From an uncultured Porphyromonas sp. (lineage in GTDB: Bacteria; Bacteroidota; Bacteroidia; Bacteroidales; Porphyromonadaceae), in assembly GCA_946222055.1 (NCBI GenBank), contig CAMIEW010000077.1, positions 1 to 5,677 of the forward strand: 5,677 nt of DNA, written 5' to 3'. Each line of letters begins with the position of its first letter. Position 1 is the first letter of the stretch. Shown piece by piece: positions 1 to 5,677 of this stretch. The position numbers were made by a program, and so were the translations under genes. The notes beneath the pieces were generated by a model. The model made no database searches, was not told the DNA's origin, and saw only the letters and a list, made by a program, of their open reading frames with translations.

Positions 1-2
1 CC

Positions 3-959
3 GAGGTGGTCAAGGCGGCACTCGGCAGCGGCGCCGAGCTGGACCATTATCCGGATCCCTACTGCCGGGAGCTGGTTCGGGCGATTGCCCTCAAGGAGCA
101 GCTGCCGACGGAGTACATCCTCTGTGGCAATGGAGCTGCTGACCTGATCGACCTCTACGTCCGTGCCCTGAGACCGAAGACGGCACTGGAGGCGGCTCCC
201 ACCTTCTCCGAGTACCGTCGCAGCCTGACCGCAGCAGGGTGCGAGGTAAGAGAGGTGGTGCTGACGCGAGAGAGCGGTTTTGTCTGGGAGGAGTCGGTTC
301 TCGACCGACTGGAGGAGGAGAGGCCGGATCTCCTGGTTCTCTGCAACCCCAACAACCCGACCGGACGACTCATCAGCCCTTCCCTTCTCGACCGGATCCT
401 TGCCCGCTGCGATGAGCGAGGGATAGCGGTCCTGATCGACGAGTGCTTCATCGACCTCGCTGACCGGCGGGAGAGTCGCACTTCAGACTTGGCGCGCTAC
501 CCCGGACTGATGATCCTCAATGCCTTTACCAAGAGCCACAGCCTTGCCGGGCTTCGCCTCGGCTACTGCATGACCGCTAACAGCCGCTTGCTCGCACGGA
601 TGAGCCGTCTCTCTCAGCCTTGGAATGTTTCCGTTCCGGCTCAGCGGGCCGGCGCCGTGGCTTCGGGTCGGAGCGACTTCCTCATCGAATCCCGGGCGAA
701 GATCCACGAGCAGCGGGCCGCACTCCGTGCGGGTCTCGAGGAGCTGGGATTGGAGATACTCCCGTCGGAGGTCAATTTTCTCCTATTTCGGGGTCCGATA
801 GGACTGGATGCGGAACTGGAGCGGGAGGGGATCCTGATACGCAACTGCGCCAATTATCACGGTCTCACCGCCGGTTGGTACCGCATCGCCGTGCGTCCGG
901 AGGAGGAGAATAAAGTTTTACTCAACACCATATCTACTATACTGAAGTGCCATGGCTAA
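3..959 (+). CDS. cobD: Threonine-phosphate decarboxylase (CobD type), 5'-partial
   Basis: PLP-dependent class I/II aminotransferase-fold enzyme that decarboxylates L-threonine O-3-phosphate to (R)-1-amino-2-propanol phosphate, the nucleotide-loop linker of cobalamin; cytoplasmic. The reading frame is open to the left edge, and about 30-40 N-terminal residues are probably missing, because family members usually have about 340-360 residues. Counting from the GTG at position 6, visible motifs are HYPDPYCREL near residue 14, CNPNNPTG (113-120), the PLP-nitrogen Asp in LIDECF (D145), the Schiff-base Lys in FTKSHSLAGLRLGY (K176) with the phosphate-binding Arg (R184), and a C-terminal carboxylate-binding Arg in YRIAVR (R298). 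The internal GTG is not the real start. The stop overlaps the next gene by 8 bases. Histidinol-phosphate aminotransferase (HisC) is the closest alternative fold, but the adjoining cobQ favours CobD. Note that 'cobC' is used for this enzyme in some naming schemes. Confidence 0.9.
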   Translation, partial: EVVKAALGSGAELDHYPDPYCRELVRAIALKEQLPTEYILCGNGAADLIDLYVRALRPKTALEAAPTFSEYRRSLTAAGCEVREVVLTRESGFVWEESVLDRLEEERPDLLVLCNPNNPTGRLISPSLLDRILARCDERGIAVLIDECFIDLADRRESRTSDLARYPGLMILNAFTKSHSLAGLRLGYCMTANSRLLARMSRLSQPWNVSVPAQRAGAVASGRSDFLIESRAKIHEQRAALRAGLEELGLEILPSEVNFLLFRGPIGLDAELEREGILIRNCANYHGLTAGWYRIAVRPEEENKVLLNTISTILKCHG

Positions 960-2418
960 GAACCTCATGATCCAGGGGACTATGTCCAATGCCGGGAAGA
1001 GCCTTGTGGCTGCCGGTATCTGTCGCATCCTCCACCAGGACGGCTACAGGGTCGCCCCCTTCAAGAGCCAAAATATGGCGCTCAACTCCTGCATCACCGG
1101 TGACGGCGGGGAGATGAGCCGTGCGCAAGTGGTCCAGGCGGAGGCGTGCGGCGTTCGTCCCGACACGCGGATGAATCCGATCCTCCTGAAGCCCAACTCC
1201 GACCACAGCAGCAAGGTGGTCGTCAATGGTCGTCAGGTCGCAGTACTGCCCGCCGGTGAGTATATGAAAGAGCGCTCTCGGCTCATCCCCGAGGTGCTCC
1301 GGGCGTACAACAGCCTTGCCGCAGAATCGGATATTATGGTGATCGAGGGCGCCGGCAGCCCAGTGGAGCTCAATCTCAACCGCCGGGACATCGTCAATAT
1401 GGGGCTTGCCGAGCTGGTGGACGCTCCGGTGCTGCTCGTTGGCGACATAGACCGGGGCGGGATCTTTGCCCAGCTCTACGGCACTGCTGCACTCTTTCGC
1501 CCCGAGGAGAAGAAGCGGTTGAAGGGACTCTTGATCAATAAGTTTAGGGGAGACCTCGACCTCCTCCGTCCGGGGCTCGCAACCCTCGAGGAACTCTGCG
1601 GCGTGCCGGTGGTGGGTGTGATCCCTCACATCGACGTGGACGTGGAGGATGAGGACAGTCTCTCTGACAAGCTGACCGCTCACAAGCCCCGCAAGCCGAT
1701 CGACATCGTCGTGATGCACCTGCCGCATATCGCCTGCTTCTCCGACTACTCTCCGCTGGAGCTCTACGACAATGTCTCCGTGCGGTACATCAAGGATCCG
1801 GAGGACTTCGGTGAGCCGGCGCTGGCGATCATCCCGGGCAGCACCTGCACGACGAAGGACCTCGAGTGGCTCCGCGCCTCCGGTCTCGCAGACCGACTGC
1901 AGCAGCACATCGCCGACGGAGGGCTGACGATCGGGATCTGCGCCGGCTACCAGATGCTTGGCGAGGAGATCCTCGACCCGGGCCACTTGGAGACAGAGAC
2001 GATCGAGCGAATTGAGGGGCTGAGTCAGCTGCCCATTCGGACGATCTTTAGTGGCGAGAAGGAGCAGCACCGCTCCACCGGTCGGCTCGGGGAGATTGCG
2101 GGCGAACTCACCTGCTTCAGCGGCCGAGCCTACGACGGATACGAGATCCACACCGGTCGCTGCACCGATCAGGAGACAGCGCCTGTACTGAGGGGCGAAA
2201 AGAATGTCTACGGGACCTACGTCCACAGCTTCTTCGACCATCCCGAGATCTCTCAGGCGCTCATCGCCCGGCTCTCTGAGCGGCTCGGCATACCGACTGA
2301 CTTGAGCCGTTTTGATCTCAAGGCGTATAAGGAGCAGCAGTACGACCTCCTCGCCGATGGTGTCCGTCAGGCTCTCGATATGGACCTTCTCTACCGGATC
2401 ATCGACCGGAAGGTATGA
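952..2418 (+). CDS. cobQ: Adenosylcobyric acid synthase (glutamine-hydrolysing), CobQ/CbiP
   Basis: Cytoplasmic ATP- and glutamine-dependent enzyme that amidates side chains b, d, e and g of adenosylcobyrinic acid a,c-diamide to give adenosylcobyric acid. The 488 residues match the usual family length. The N-terminal BioD-like ATPase domain (about 1-230) has the P-loop GTMSNAGKS (9-17), the signature FKSQNMALNS (37-46), EGAGSPVELNL (132-142) and GDIDRGGIFAQLYG (164-177). The C-terminal class I glutamine amidotransferase domain (about 250-450) has IIPGSTCTTKDL (293-304), the nucleophile Cys330 in GICAGYQMLG, GYEIHTGR (396-403) and the triad His425 in GTYVHSFFDHP. The ATG at 952 lies inside the end of cobD and gives a standard N-terminus (MAKNLMIQGT). 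No Shine-Dalgarno is present, as is normal in Bacteroidota. Its stop overlaps the next gene as ATGA. All key residues are intact. Confidence 0.97.
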   Translation: MAKNLMIQGTMSNAGKSLVAAGICRILHQDGYRVAPFKSQNMALNSCITGDGGEMSRAQVVQAEACGVRPDTRMNPILLKPNSDHSSKVVVNGRQVAVLPAGEYMKERSRLIPEVLRAYNSLAAESDIMVIEGAGSPVELNLNRRDIVNMGLAELVDAPVLLVGDIDRGGIFAQLYGTAALFRPEEKKRLKGLLINKFRGDLDLLRPGLATLEELCGVPVVGVIPHIDVDVEDEDSLSDKLTAHKPRKPIDIVVMHLPHIACFSDYSPLELYDNVSVRYIKDPEDFGEPALAIIPGSTCTTKDLEWLRASGLADRLQQHIADGGLTIGICAGYQMLGEEILDPGHLETETIERIEGLSQLPIRTIFSGEKEQHRSTGRLGEIAGELTCFSGRAYDGYEIHTGRCTDQETAPVLRGEKNVYGTYVHSFFDHPEISQALIARLSERLGIPTDLSRFDLKAYKEQQYDLLADGVRQALDMDLLYRIIDRKV

Positions 2419-3392
2419 GCCACATCCTGCTGATCATCGACGGGATGACTGACCCGCACTTCCGGATCGCCGACTATCCCTCCATGGACTCGATGCAGCG
2501 GCTCGCTCCCGTCGATTACTCCGAGGGCGGGCGTCCCGAGACCCTCACCTGCACCCTGCGTATCCTCGGTCTGCGACAGGTCCCACCCCACATTCGCCCT
2601 ATCGTAGAGGCTTATGGCGCCGGGCTGAGGGTAGAGCCCGATGATCTCTGGCTCCGAGCAAGCTGGTACCACATCGACGAGCAGGGACAGCCCGAAAGGC
2701 AGGAGAGCCCCGACGACTTCACATTTCCCACGGACACCACGGCAGACGTCGAGCCACACGACCTCGGTCAGGGGCACTGGCTCTTTCGCCTAAGAGAAGA
2801 ACGCTACCTCTGTGAGAGGCTCACGCTGCCCACCCTTTTCGTCACCGGCAAGATGGGCGACCTCCTGCCCGAGGGGGATGAAACCATCCGGGATTACTTT
2901 AGCCACCTGGCGACACCCCGACATCGGCTCATCGTCTGGGACAAAGGGGTGAGCTGCCCCCTGCCACAGCTCCAGGAACCTTCAGTCATCATAGCGGCAG
3001 AGAAGGTCCTGCTCGGACTTGGAAAAATGCTCGATTGGGAGACGGTGACGCACCCCTCGCTCACGGGAGACACAGACACCAACCTCGGTCTCCTTGCGCA
3101 ACTCACTCTGGAGGCTGCCGACCGGACCGACCGGGTGATCGTGCATGTCAATGGTGCAGACCAGGCGGGACACCGGCGAGACGAAGCCGGCAAGAGGGCT
3201 TTTCTCCGTCGCATAGACAGCGAACTCCTTCCCCCGCTCCTCCGGTCGCCGCACCACCTCACCCTCACCTCCGACCACGGCTGTGACCCCGTCACCGGCT
3301 TCCACCTCGCCGGCCCTCAGCCCATACTCTGCTCAGGGATGACGCATTTGAGGGGTAATGAGGGATACAGAAAACAATTCAGCTCATTGTGA
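2415..3392 (+). CDS. ApgM-like alkaline-phosphatase-superfamily protein in the B12 operon
   Basis: Cytoplasmic 325-residue metalloenzyme related to archaeal-type 2,3-bisphosphoglycerate-independent phosphoglycerate mutase, but shorter than the usual roughly 400 residues. Metal-site motifs of the superfamily are visible: DGMTD at the N-terminus (D9), HVNGADQAGH (D249, H253) followed by a charged helix as in ApgM DEAGH motifs, TSDHG (D287, H288) and a late His (H297). EAYGAGLRVEPDDLWLR (66-82) resembles the ApgM segment before its insert, and VWDKG (174-178) resembles ApgM's LWGQG. By alignment by eye, the nucleophile position would be Thr43 in PETLTCTLRILG, where mutases have Ser in PGSD. Cobalamin role is an inference from the ATGA overlap with cobQ. 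Candidate activities are L-threonine kinase (supplying CobD) or alpha-ribazole-5'-phosphate phosphatase. Homoserine kinase substitutes have been proposed in the same branch. A true glycolytic mutase seems unlikely from context. Family confidence is high, function is not. Confidence 0.82.
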   Translation: MSHILLIIDGMTDPHFRIADYPSMDSMQRLAPVDYSEGGRPETLTCTLRILGLRQVPPHIRPIVEAYGAGLRVEPDDLWLRASWYHIDEQGQPERQESPDDFTFPTDTTADVEPHDLGQGHWLFRLREERYLCERLTLPTLFVTGKMGDLLPEGDETIRDYFSHLATPRHRLIVWDKGVSCPLPQLQEPSVIIAAEKVLLGLGKMLDWETVTHPSLTGDTDTNLGLLAQLTLEAADRTDRVIVHVNGADQAGHRRDEAGKRAFLRRIDSELLPPLLRSPHHLTLTSDHGCDPVTGFHLAGPQPILCSGMTHLRGNEGYRKQFSSL

Positions 3393-3760
3393 AGATACGG
3401 AAATGAAGCGCCCCTTGCGGTTCGCACCATCTGCCTATCGAAGTGCGCCCCTAAGAGTCTCCTCCTACAGCTCGAAACACCCGACAGAGGATGTAGAATG
3501 CACGTAGCAGGAGAAGCAGTGGCTCCCCCATCACATCGGCTGAGCGACGATCACCTCGCTTACCCGGAAGCTTTAGTGGTGCAAAAATACCACCTCCGCA
3601 GGGAGGGATTGTCTCAAAGAGTCTCTCCGTGTCTCTTCCTGCCTCCTCTTGACTAAAAGTGCAGATTAAGAGACTGTCCTTCTGCCGAGCCTCGTTTTTT
3701 ACAAGAGAGACGGCCTATGAACTATTGTGGTGCTGCACTTGCCGCCTGCCACCGGCAGGT
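3393..3760. other. Gene-free spacer with several inverted repeats
   Basis: No credible protein gene, tRNA or classical terminator is seen after the ApgM-like gene. The stretch holds several possible hairpins. The longest is an 11-position helix pairing 3458-3468 with 3504-3514 (one C-C mismatch, 35-base loop). Smaller ones are AGCGA/TCGCT (3543-3560), GTGGT/ACCAC around an A5 loop (3576-3593) and CCTCC/GGAGG (3593-3606). GTCTCTT (3631-3637) is complementary to AAGAGAC (3668-3674). A T6 run at 3695-3700 has no good stem before it, so it is not called a terminator. Operon read-through or a Rho-dependent end remains possible. The sequence could be the leftover of an RNA element or decayed mobile DNA; I cannot tell. 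Confidence 0.4.
3744..3760 (+). repeat. Inverted-repeat hairpin forming the group II intron target (IBS2-IBS1)
   Basis: GCCTGCC and GGCAGGT pair around an ACC loop (7 bp including one G-U), and a GCAC/GTGC pair (3735-3738 with 3761-3764) can extend it. The right side is also the sequence expected for intron-binding sites: CCACC (3749-3753, IBS2) followed directly by GGCAGGT (3754-3760, IBS1), ending exactly at the proposed intron start. A 5' exon flank that forms a hairpin recalls targets of bacterial class C introns, which insert next to terminator stems; the resemblance in structure is the only evidence for that class. Confidence 0.5.
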
Positions 3761-4058
3761 GTGCGCCCCTTGACGTGGTTAAATAGTATATATATGGTGC
3801 TTTACGTCCCCGGGGTCCTCAGTACTTCGTTCCTCAATACACAGGCTAAGGTGCGGTAAGCCCTCCGGTGCTCCGCCCCTGAGAGATCGGTAGGCGGTAG
3901 CAGCATGGCTGGGATCAGTCGACAGGATTGCACTACGCAGGTGGGCGTCATCAAAGCTACAACGGATCGGGTGTCAAACCTGCCTCCGGACAGATTGATC
4001 CCGGGCTGGTTCCAAGTGAGTGTGAGGGGACTATTGGAAGCACCGGTTGCCAAGCAAC
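3761..4058 (+). mobile_element. 5' part of a group II intron (domain I, perhaps domain II), 3'-truncated
   Basis: Ribozyme fragment of a retroelement, identified from structure. It starts GTGCG (consensus GUGYG). CCCCTTG (3766-3772) pairs with TGAGGGG (4023-4029), the expected domain I closing helix. TGCTCCGCC (3869-3877) pairs with GGCGGTAGCA (3893-3902), with one bulge. A long helix joins 3901-3904 to 4005-4008 and 3909-3920 to 3993-4004, with a 4-base bulge. Above it, a CGC/GCG hairpin (3935-3948) presents AGGTGG, whose GGTGG is complementary to CCACC just upstream of the intron (EBS2-IBS2). A TGTC/GACA hairpin (3972-3992) presents ACCTGCC, complementary to GGCAGGT ending at 3760 (EBS1-IBS1). 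EBS2 precedes EBS1, as in real introns. A TTGG/CCAA hairpin at 4034-4053 may be domain II. No domain V, maturase gene or branch-point helix is visible, so splicing competence is doubtful. The 3' limit is approximate. Confidence 0.62.
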
Positions 4059-4122
4059 GTTAAAAGTTTATTTCCTAAAAGGACAAGATTAGATGGTATG
4101 AAAAAGACTAACAAGCAATTCT
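4059..4122. other. AT-rich junction between intron fragment and structured block
   Basis: Base composition changes abruptly here: the GC-rich intron fragment gives way to an A/T-rich stretch beginning near TTAAAAGTTTATTTC. This is the most likely breakpoint of the intron. On the minus strand, ACTAA/TTAGT followed by CTTTTT (within 4102-4126) could act as a weak terminator for the downstream efflux gene, but the stem is only 5 bp and AT-rich, and it lies more than 250 bases after that gene's stop. Confidence 0.3.
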
Positions 4123-4378
4123 TAGTGGGGCTTCTTATCCTCATTAGAGAATGTTGCTCGAAGTGCCATTCTCGCACATTTGAGTCAAATGTGCTGAGAC
4201 TTTGTACGAAGGATGAGATGCAAGGCGCTGAGGGTGAGGGCGAAGGGAGCGTACTCACGTACGTGACCTAGCCCAAGTTCCGAAAGCAACGAAGCAGATC
4301 GCCTTCGTGCAACAGTCTCAAGTTGTTAATGTCGTACAGAGTATGAGATGCAGGGCTCTTTCTAATGCGTAACCCCTA
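4123..4378 (+). ncRNA. Unrecognised structured RNA candidate
   Basis: Three helices abut with no spacer: GAGAATG/CATTCTC (4147-4153 with 4167-4173), a 10-base inverted repeat around one G (4174-4183 with 4185-4194), and an 18-bp helix (4195-4212 with 4302-4320) with one U-G wobble and one bulged C. Inside the last lie GTGAG/CTCAC (first arm near 4226, second near 4252-4256), a GAAA-loop hairpin (4277-4290) and a GCGTAC/GTACGT hairpin (4248-4263). CATTAG (4142-4147) can pair with CTAATG (4362-4367), and TAG-T-GGGG (4123-4130) with CCCCTA (4373-4378), closing the whole block. The wobble would be an A-C mismatch on the other strand, which favours the plus strand. It may be the distal part of the degraded intron, a terminator region, or an independent RNA. 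No standard domain V, tmRNA, RNase P or riboswitch core was seen. Confidence 0.38.
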
Positions 4379-5677
4379 TTATCTGGTGCCACCGCCGAGG
4401 GCTTTGTAGAGGTTGATATGGGCTTGGAGAAGCCCTAGTTGGTCGGCATAGGAGCCCATCTCGGCATTGAGGAGCTGTTGCTGACTGGTGAGCACCTCTA
4501 GGTAGGTGCCATTGCCGAGGGTCATCAGCTTCATAGTCATATCGGTAGCTTGGTGTAGCGACTCTAGTTGCTTCTTGCGGAAGTCTATCTTGGTACGGTA
4601 CGCCTCTATCCGATAGAGCTGGTTGCTCACCTCAGCACCAGCAGCTATGAGGGTCTGCTGAAATTGTATCGTTGCCTCCTTCTGCTTAGCCTTGGCGATA
4701 CGTAGCTGGGCTACGTATCGGCCATTATTGAAGATAGGCTGGAAGAGCGAACTGATGGCATTGCCCACAAAGGTGAAGGGGTCTACAATCACCCCACCAA
4801 GGGCATTGGTCCATGTGCCATTGGCGGTTAGCTTGATAGAGGGGAGGAAGTCGGCCCGAGCTCTATTGGCACCATAGTAGGCCATCACTAGTCGCTCCTC
4901 AGCCATCTGCACATCGGGGCGAAGGGCTAGGAGGTCCACTGGCACTCCAAGGTCCGTGTCGAAGTGGGGGATCCTCTCGCTATCCATCGATCCCCTCTCT
5001 ATCTGCTGTGGTGGAAGATGAAGTAGGGTGGCGAGGGCATTTTCTGTCACTCTCCTCTGAGTCTTAAGCTCTGCCAGCACATCAAGTAGTCCAAAGGTCT
5101 GTGCCTCTGCCTGTGCAATAGCAGCTTCGGTGACTCTCCCTGTCTCCTTAAGCAGTCGGAGCACTCTGATATTTTCTCTCCAGGTAGCCACCGTCTTCTC
5201 TGCCACGCCTATCTGGGCATCAAGCGCCAATAGTGTGTAGTAGCTATTGGCCACCGCTGCGATGATATTGGTCTGTACCAGATAGGTCTGAGCCTCTGCA
5301 AGTCGGGTCTGAGCTTTTTGTTGCTCCAAACTATTGCGAAGCTTCCCGAAGAGGTCAACTTCCCAACTGGCGGTGATGGGGAGGTTGTAGCTCCACACTT
5401 CGGTATTATAGCTGTATTGCCCCGATGGCGCTGCAGAGATATTGGGAAGGAACCCTAGCTTGGCGGATAGTAATGCCGCCTTGGACTGCTCTAGCCCTAG
5501 CTGGGCGATGCGGATATCGGCATTGCGCTCTAGAGCGGTCTTGATCAGTCCTTTCAGCTGAGGGTCACTAAAAAAGTCTTGCCACGAAAGGGTAGCAATA
5601 TTTTGATCTGTTGCTGGTACTGTGTCATTGGGCAGAGTGGGAGCTCTGAAAAGTCGCTCCGCCGTGATCTCCTCTGG
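4379..5677 (-). CDS. Outer membrane factor (NodT/TolC family) of a tripartite efflux pump, 5'-partial
   Basis: Trimeric outer membrane channel subunit that works with a periplasmic adaptor and an inner membrane (usually RND) transporter to export drugs or other small molecules. The frame stays open to the right edge, giving 432 visible residues of an expected 450-490. The start and lipoprotein signal peptide lie outside, and the internal GTG at 5398 is not the start. Two OEP repeats are visible. The first opens with SWQDFFSDPQLKGLI, followed by LERNADIRIAQ and the NodT hallmark WEVDLFGKLR (105-114). The second contains LLALRPDVQMAEERL (about 248-262) and ADFLPSIKLTANGTW (about 275-289), then long alanine- and glutamine-rich helices with LGNGTYLEVLTSQQQLL near the C-terminus. 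It converges on the cobalamin operon and ends in TAA. Pump partners would be expected upstream, beyond the window. Substrate cannot be inferred. Confidence 0.92.
   Translation of the reverse strand, partial: PEEITAERLFRAPTLPNDTVPATDQNIATLSWQDFFSDPQLKGLIKTALERNADIRIAQLGLEQSKAALLSAKLGFLPNISAAPSGQYSYNTEVWSYNLPITASWEVDLFGKLRNSLEQQKAQTRLAEAQTYLVQTNIIAAVANSYYTLLALDAQIGVAEKTVATWRENIRVLRLLKETGRVTEAAIAQAEAQTFGLLDVLAELKTQRRVTENALATLLHLPPQQIERGSMDSERIPHFDTDLGVPVDLLALRPDVQMAEERLVMAYYGANRARADFLPSIKLTANGTWTNALGGVIVDPFTFVGNAISSLFQPIFNNGRYVAQLRIAKAKQKEATIQFQQTLIAAGAEVSNQLYRIEAYRTKIDFRKKQLESLHQATDMTMKLMTLGNGTYLEVLTSQQQLLNAEMGSYADQLGLLQAHINLYKALGGGTR

Noticed and set aside
937..2241. 434-codon open frame antisense to cobQ
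   Set aside because: It is a shadow of the GC-rich cobQ codon pattern; the sense strand encodes an intact, fully recognisable enzyme.
3659..3859. Plus-strand ORF of 66 codons spanning the intron 5' boundary
   Set aside because: It crosses the proposed 3760/3761 junction, starts at GTG in a region without coding character, and its Cys- and Leu-rich product is not recognised.
3845..3865. GGTGCGGTAAG resembles a conserved RNase P RNA segment
   Set aside because: The neighbouring RNase P hallmarks (GAGGAAAGTCC, the ACAGAAA segment and the P4 pairing) are absent. tmRNA and tRNA features were also looked for and not seen.
3802..4053. Minus-strand ORF of 83 codons through the spacer
   Set aside because: It is antisense to the group II intron domain I helices and its translation has no recognisable domain; GC-rich structured RNA often leaves such open frames.
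3733..4060. Cobalamin riboswitch in the spacer after the B12 genes
   Set aside because: No B12-box-like core was found on either strand, and no gene is placed downstream to be controlled, since both neighbours converge on the spacer.
4246..4270. GAGCGTACTCACGTACGTGACC as a group II domain V
   Set aside because: It contains CACGTACG like the 3' strand of domain V but lacks the 34-base length, the paired 5' strand, the two-base bulge and a GNRA loop.
4098..4271. 57-codon ORF beginning MKKTNKQFLVGLLILI, signal-peptide-like at first glance
   Set aside because: The hydrophobic start is short, the rest has no secretory or known domain character, and the ORF lies across strong RNA helices that explain the sequence better. 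No credible start signal is evident.
4123..4378. Retron msr-msd layout (two short hairpins, one long stem, flanking complementary ends)
   Set aside because: No reverse transcriptase gene lies in the window, and the spacer is bounded by unrelated convergent genes. The likeness is only in outline.

Overview
The window looks like a piece of a Bacteroidota chromosome, probably Porphyromonas or a relative. This rests on overlapping genes without Shine-Dalgarno sequences, a GC-rich cobalamin cluster, and a NodT/TolC-type outer membrane channel. The genus is an inference from composition and gene content only.

Region 1 (1-3392, plus strand) is the end of a tightly packed cobalamin (B12) operon. It holds a 5'-truncated PLP-dependent threonine-phosphate decarboxylase (CobD type), a complete adenosylcobyric acid synthase (CobQ/CbiP), and a 325-residue alkaline-phosphatase-superfamily protein related to ApgM-type phosphoglycerate mutases. 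The genes overlap by 8 and 4 bases, so they are almost certainly co-transcribed and probably translationally coupled. CobD makes aminopropanol phosphate and CobQ makes adenosylcobyric acid; these two are joined in the next pathway step. The third protein is not a recognised B12 enzyme. Its position suggests it fills a gap, either as L-threonine kinase or as alpha-ribazole phosphatase.

Region 2 (3393-4378) is almost 1 kb without a convincing protein gene, between convergent operons. Its middle (3761 to about 4058) folds like domain I of a group II intron. It has a GUGCG 5' end and a closing helix. A 7-base EBS1 and a 5-base EBS2, each in a hairpin loop, match the 12 bases just upstream of the 5' end. 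No domain V, branch-point domain or maturase was found, so it appears to be a 3'-truncated intron. The following AT-richer stretch and a second structured block (about 4123-4378) contain adjoining hairpins and an 18-bp long-range helix; I do not recognise this block. The stretch 3393-3760 holds several modest hairpins and no gene.

Region 3 (4379-5677, minus strand) is an outer membrane factor of a tripartite efflux pump. Its N-terminus lies beyond the window. It runs toward the B12 operon and is functionally unrelated to it.
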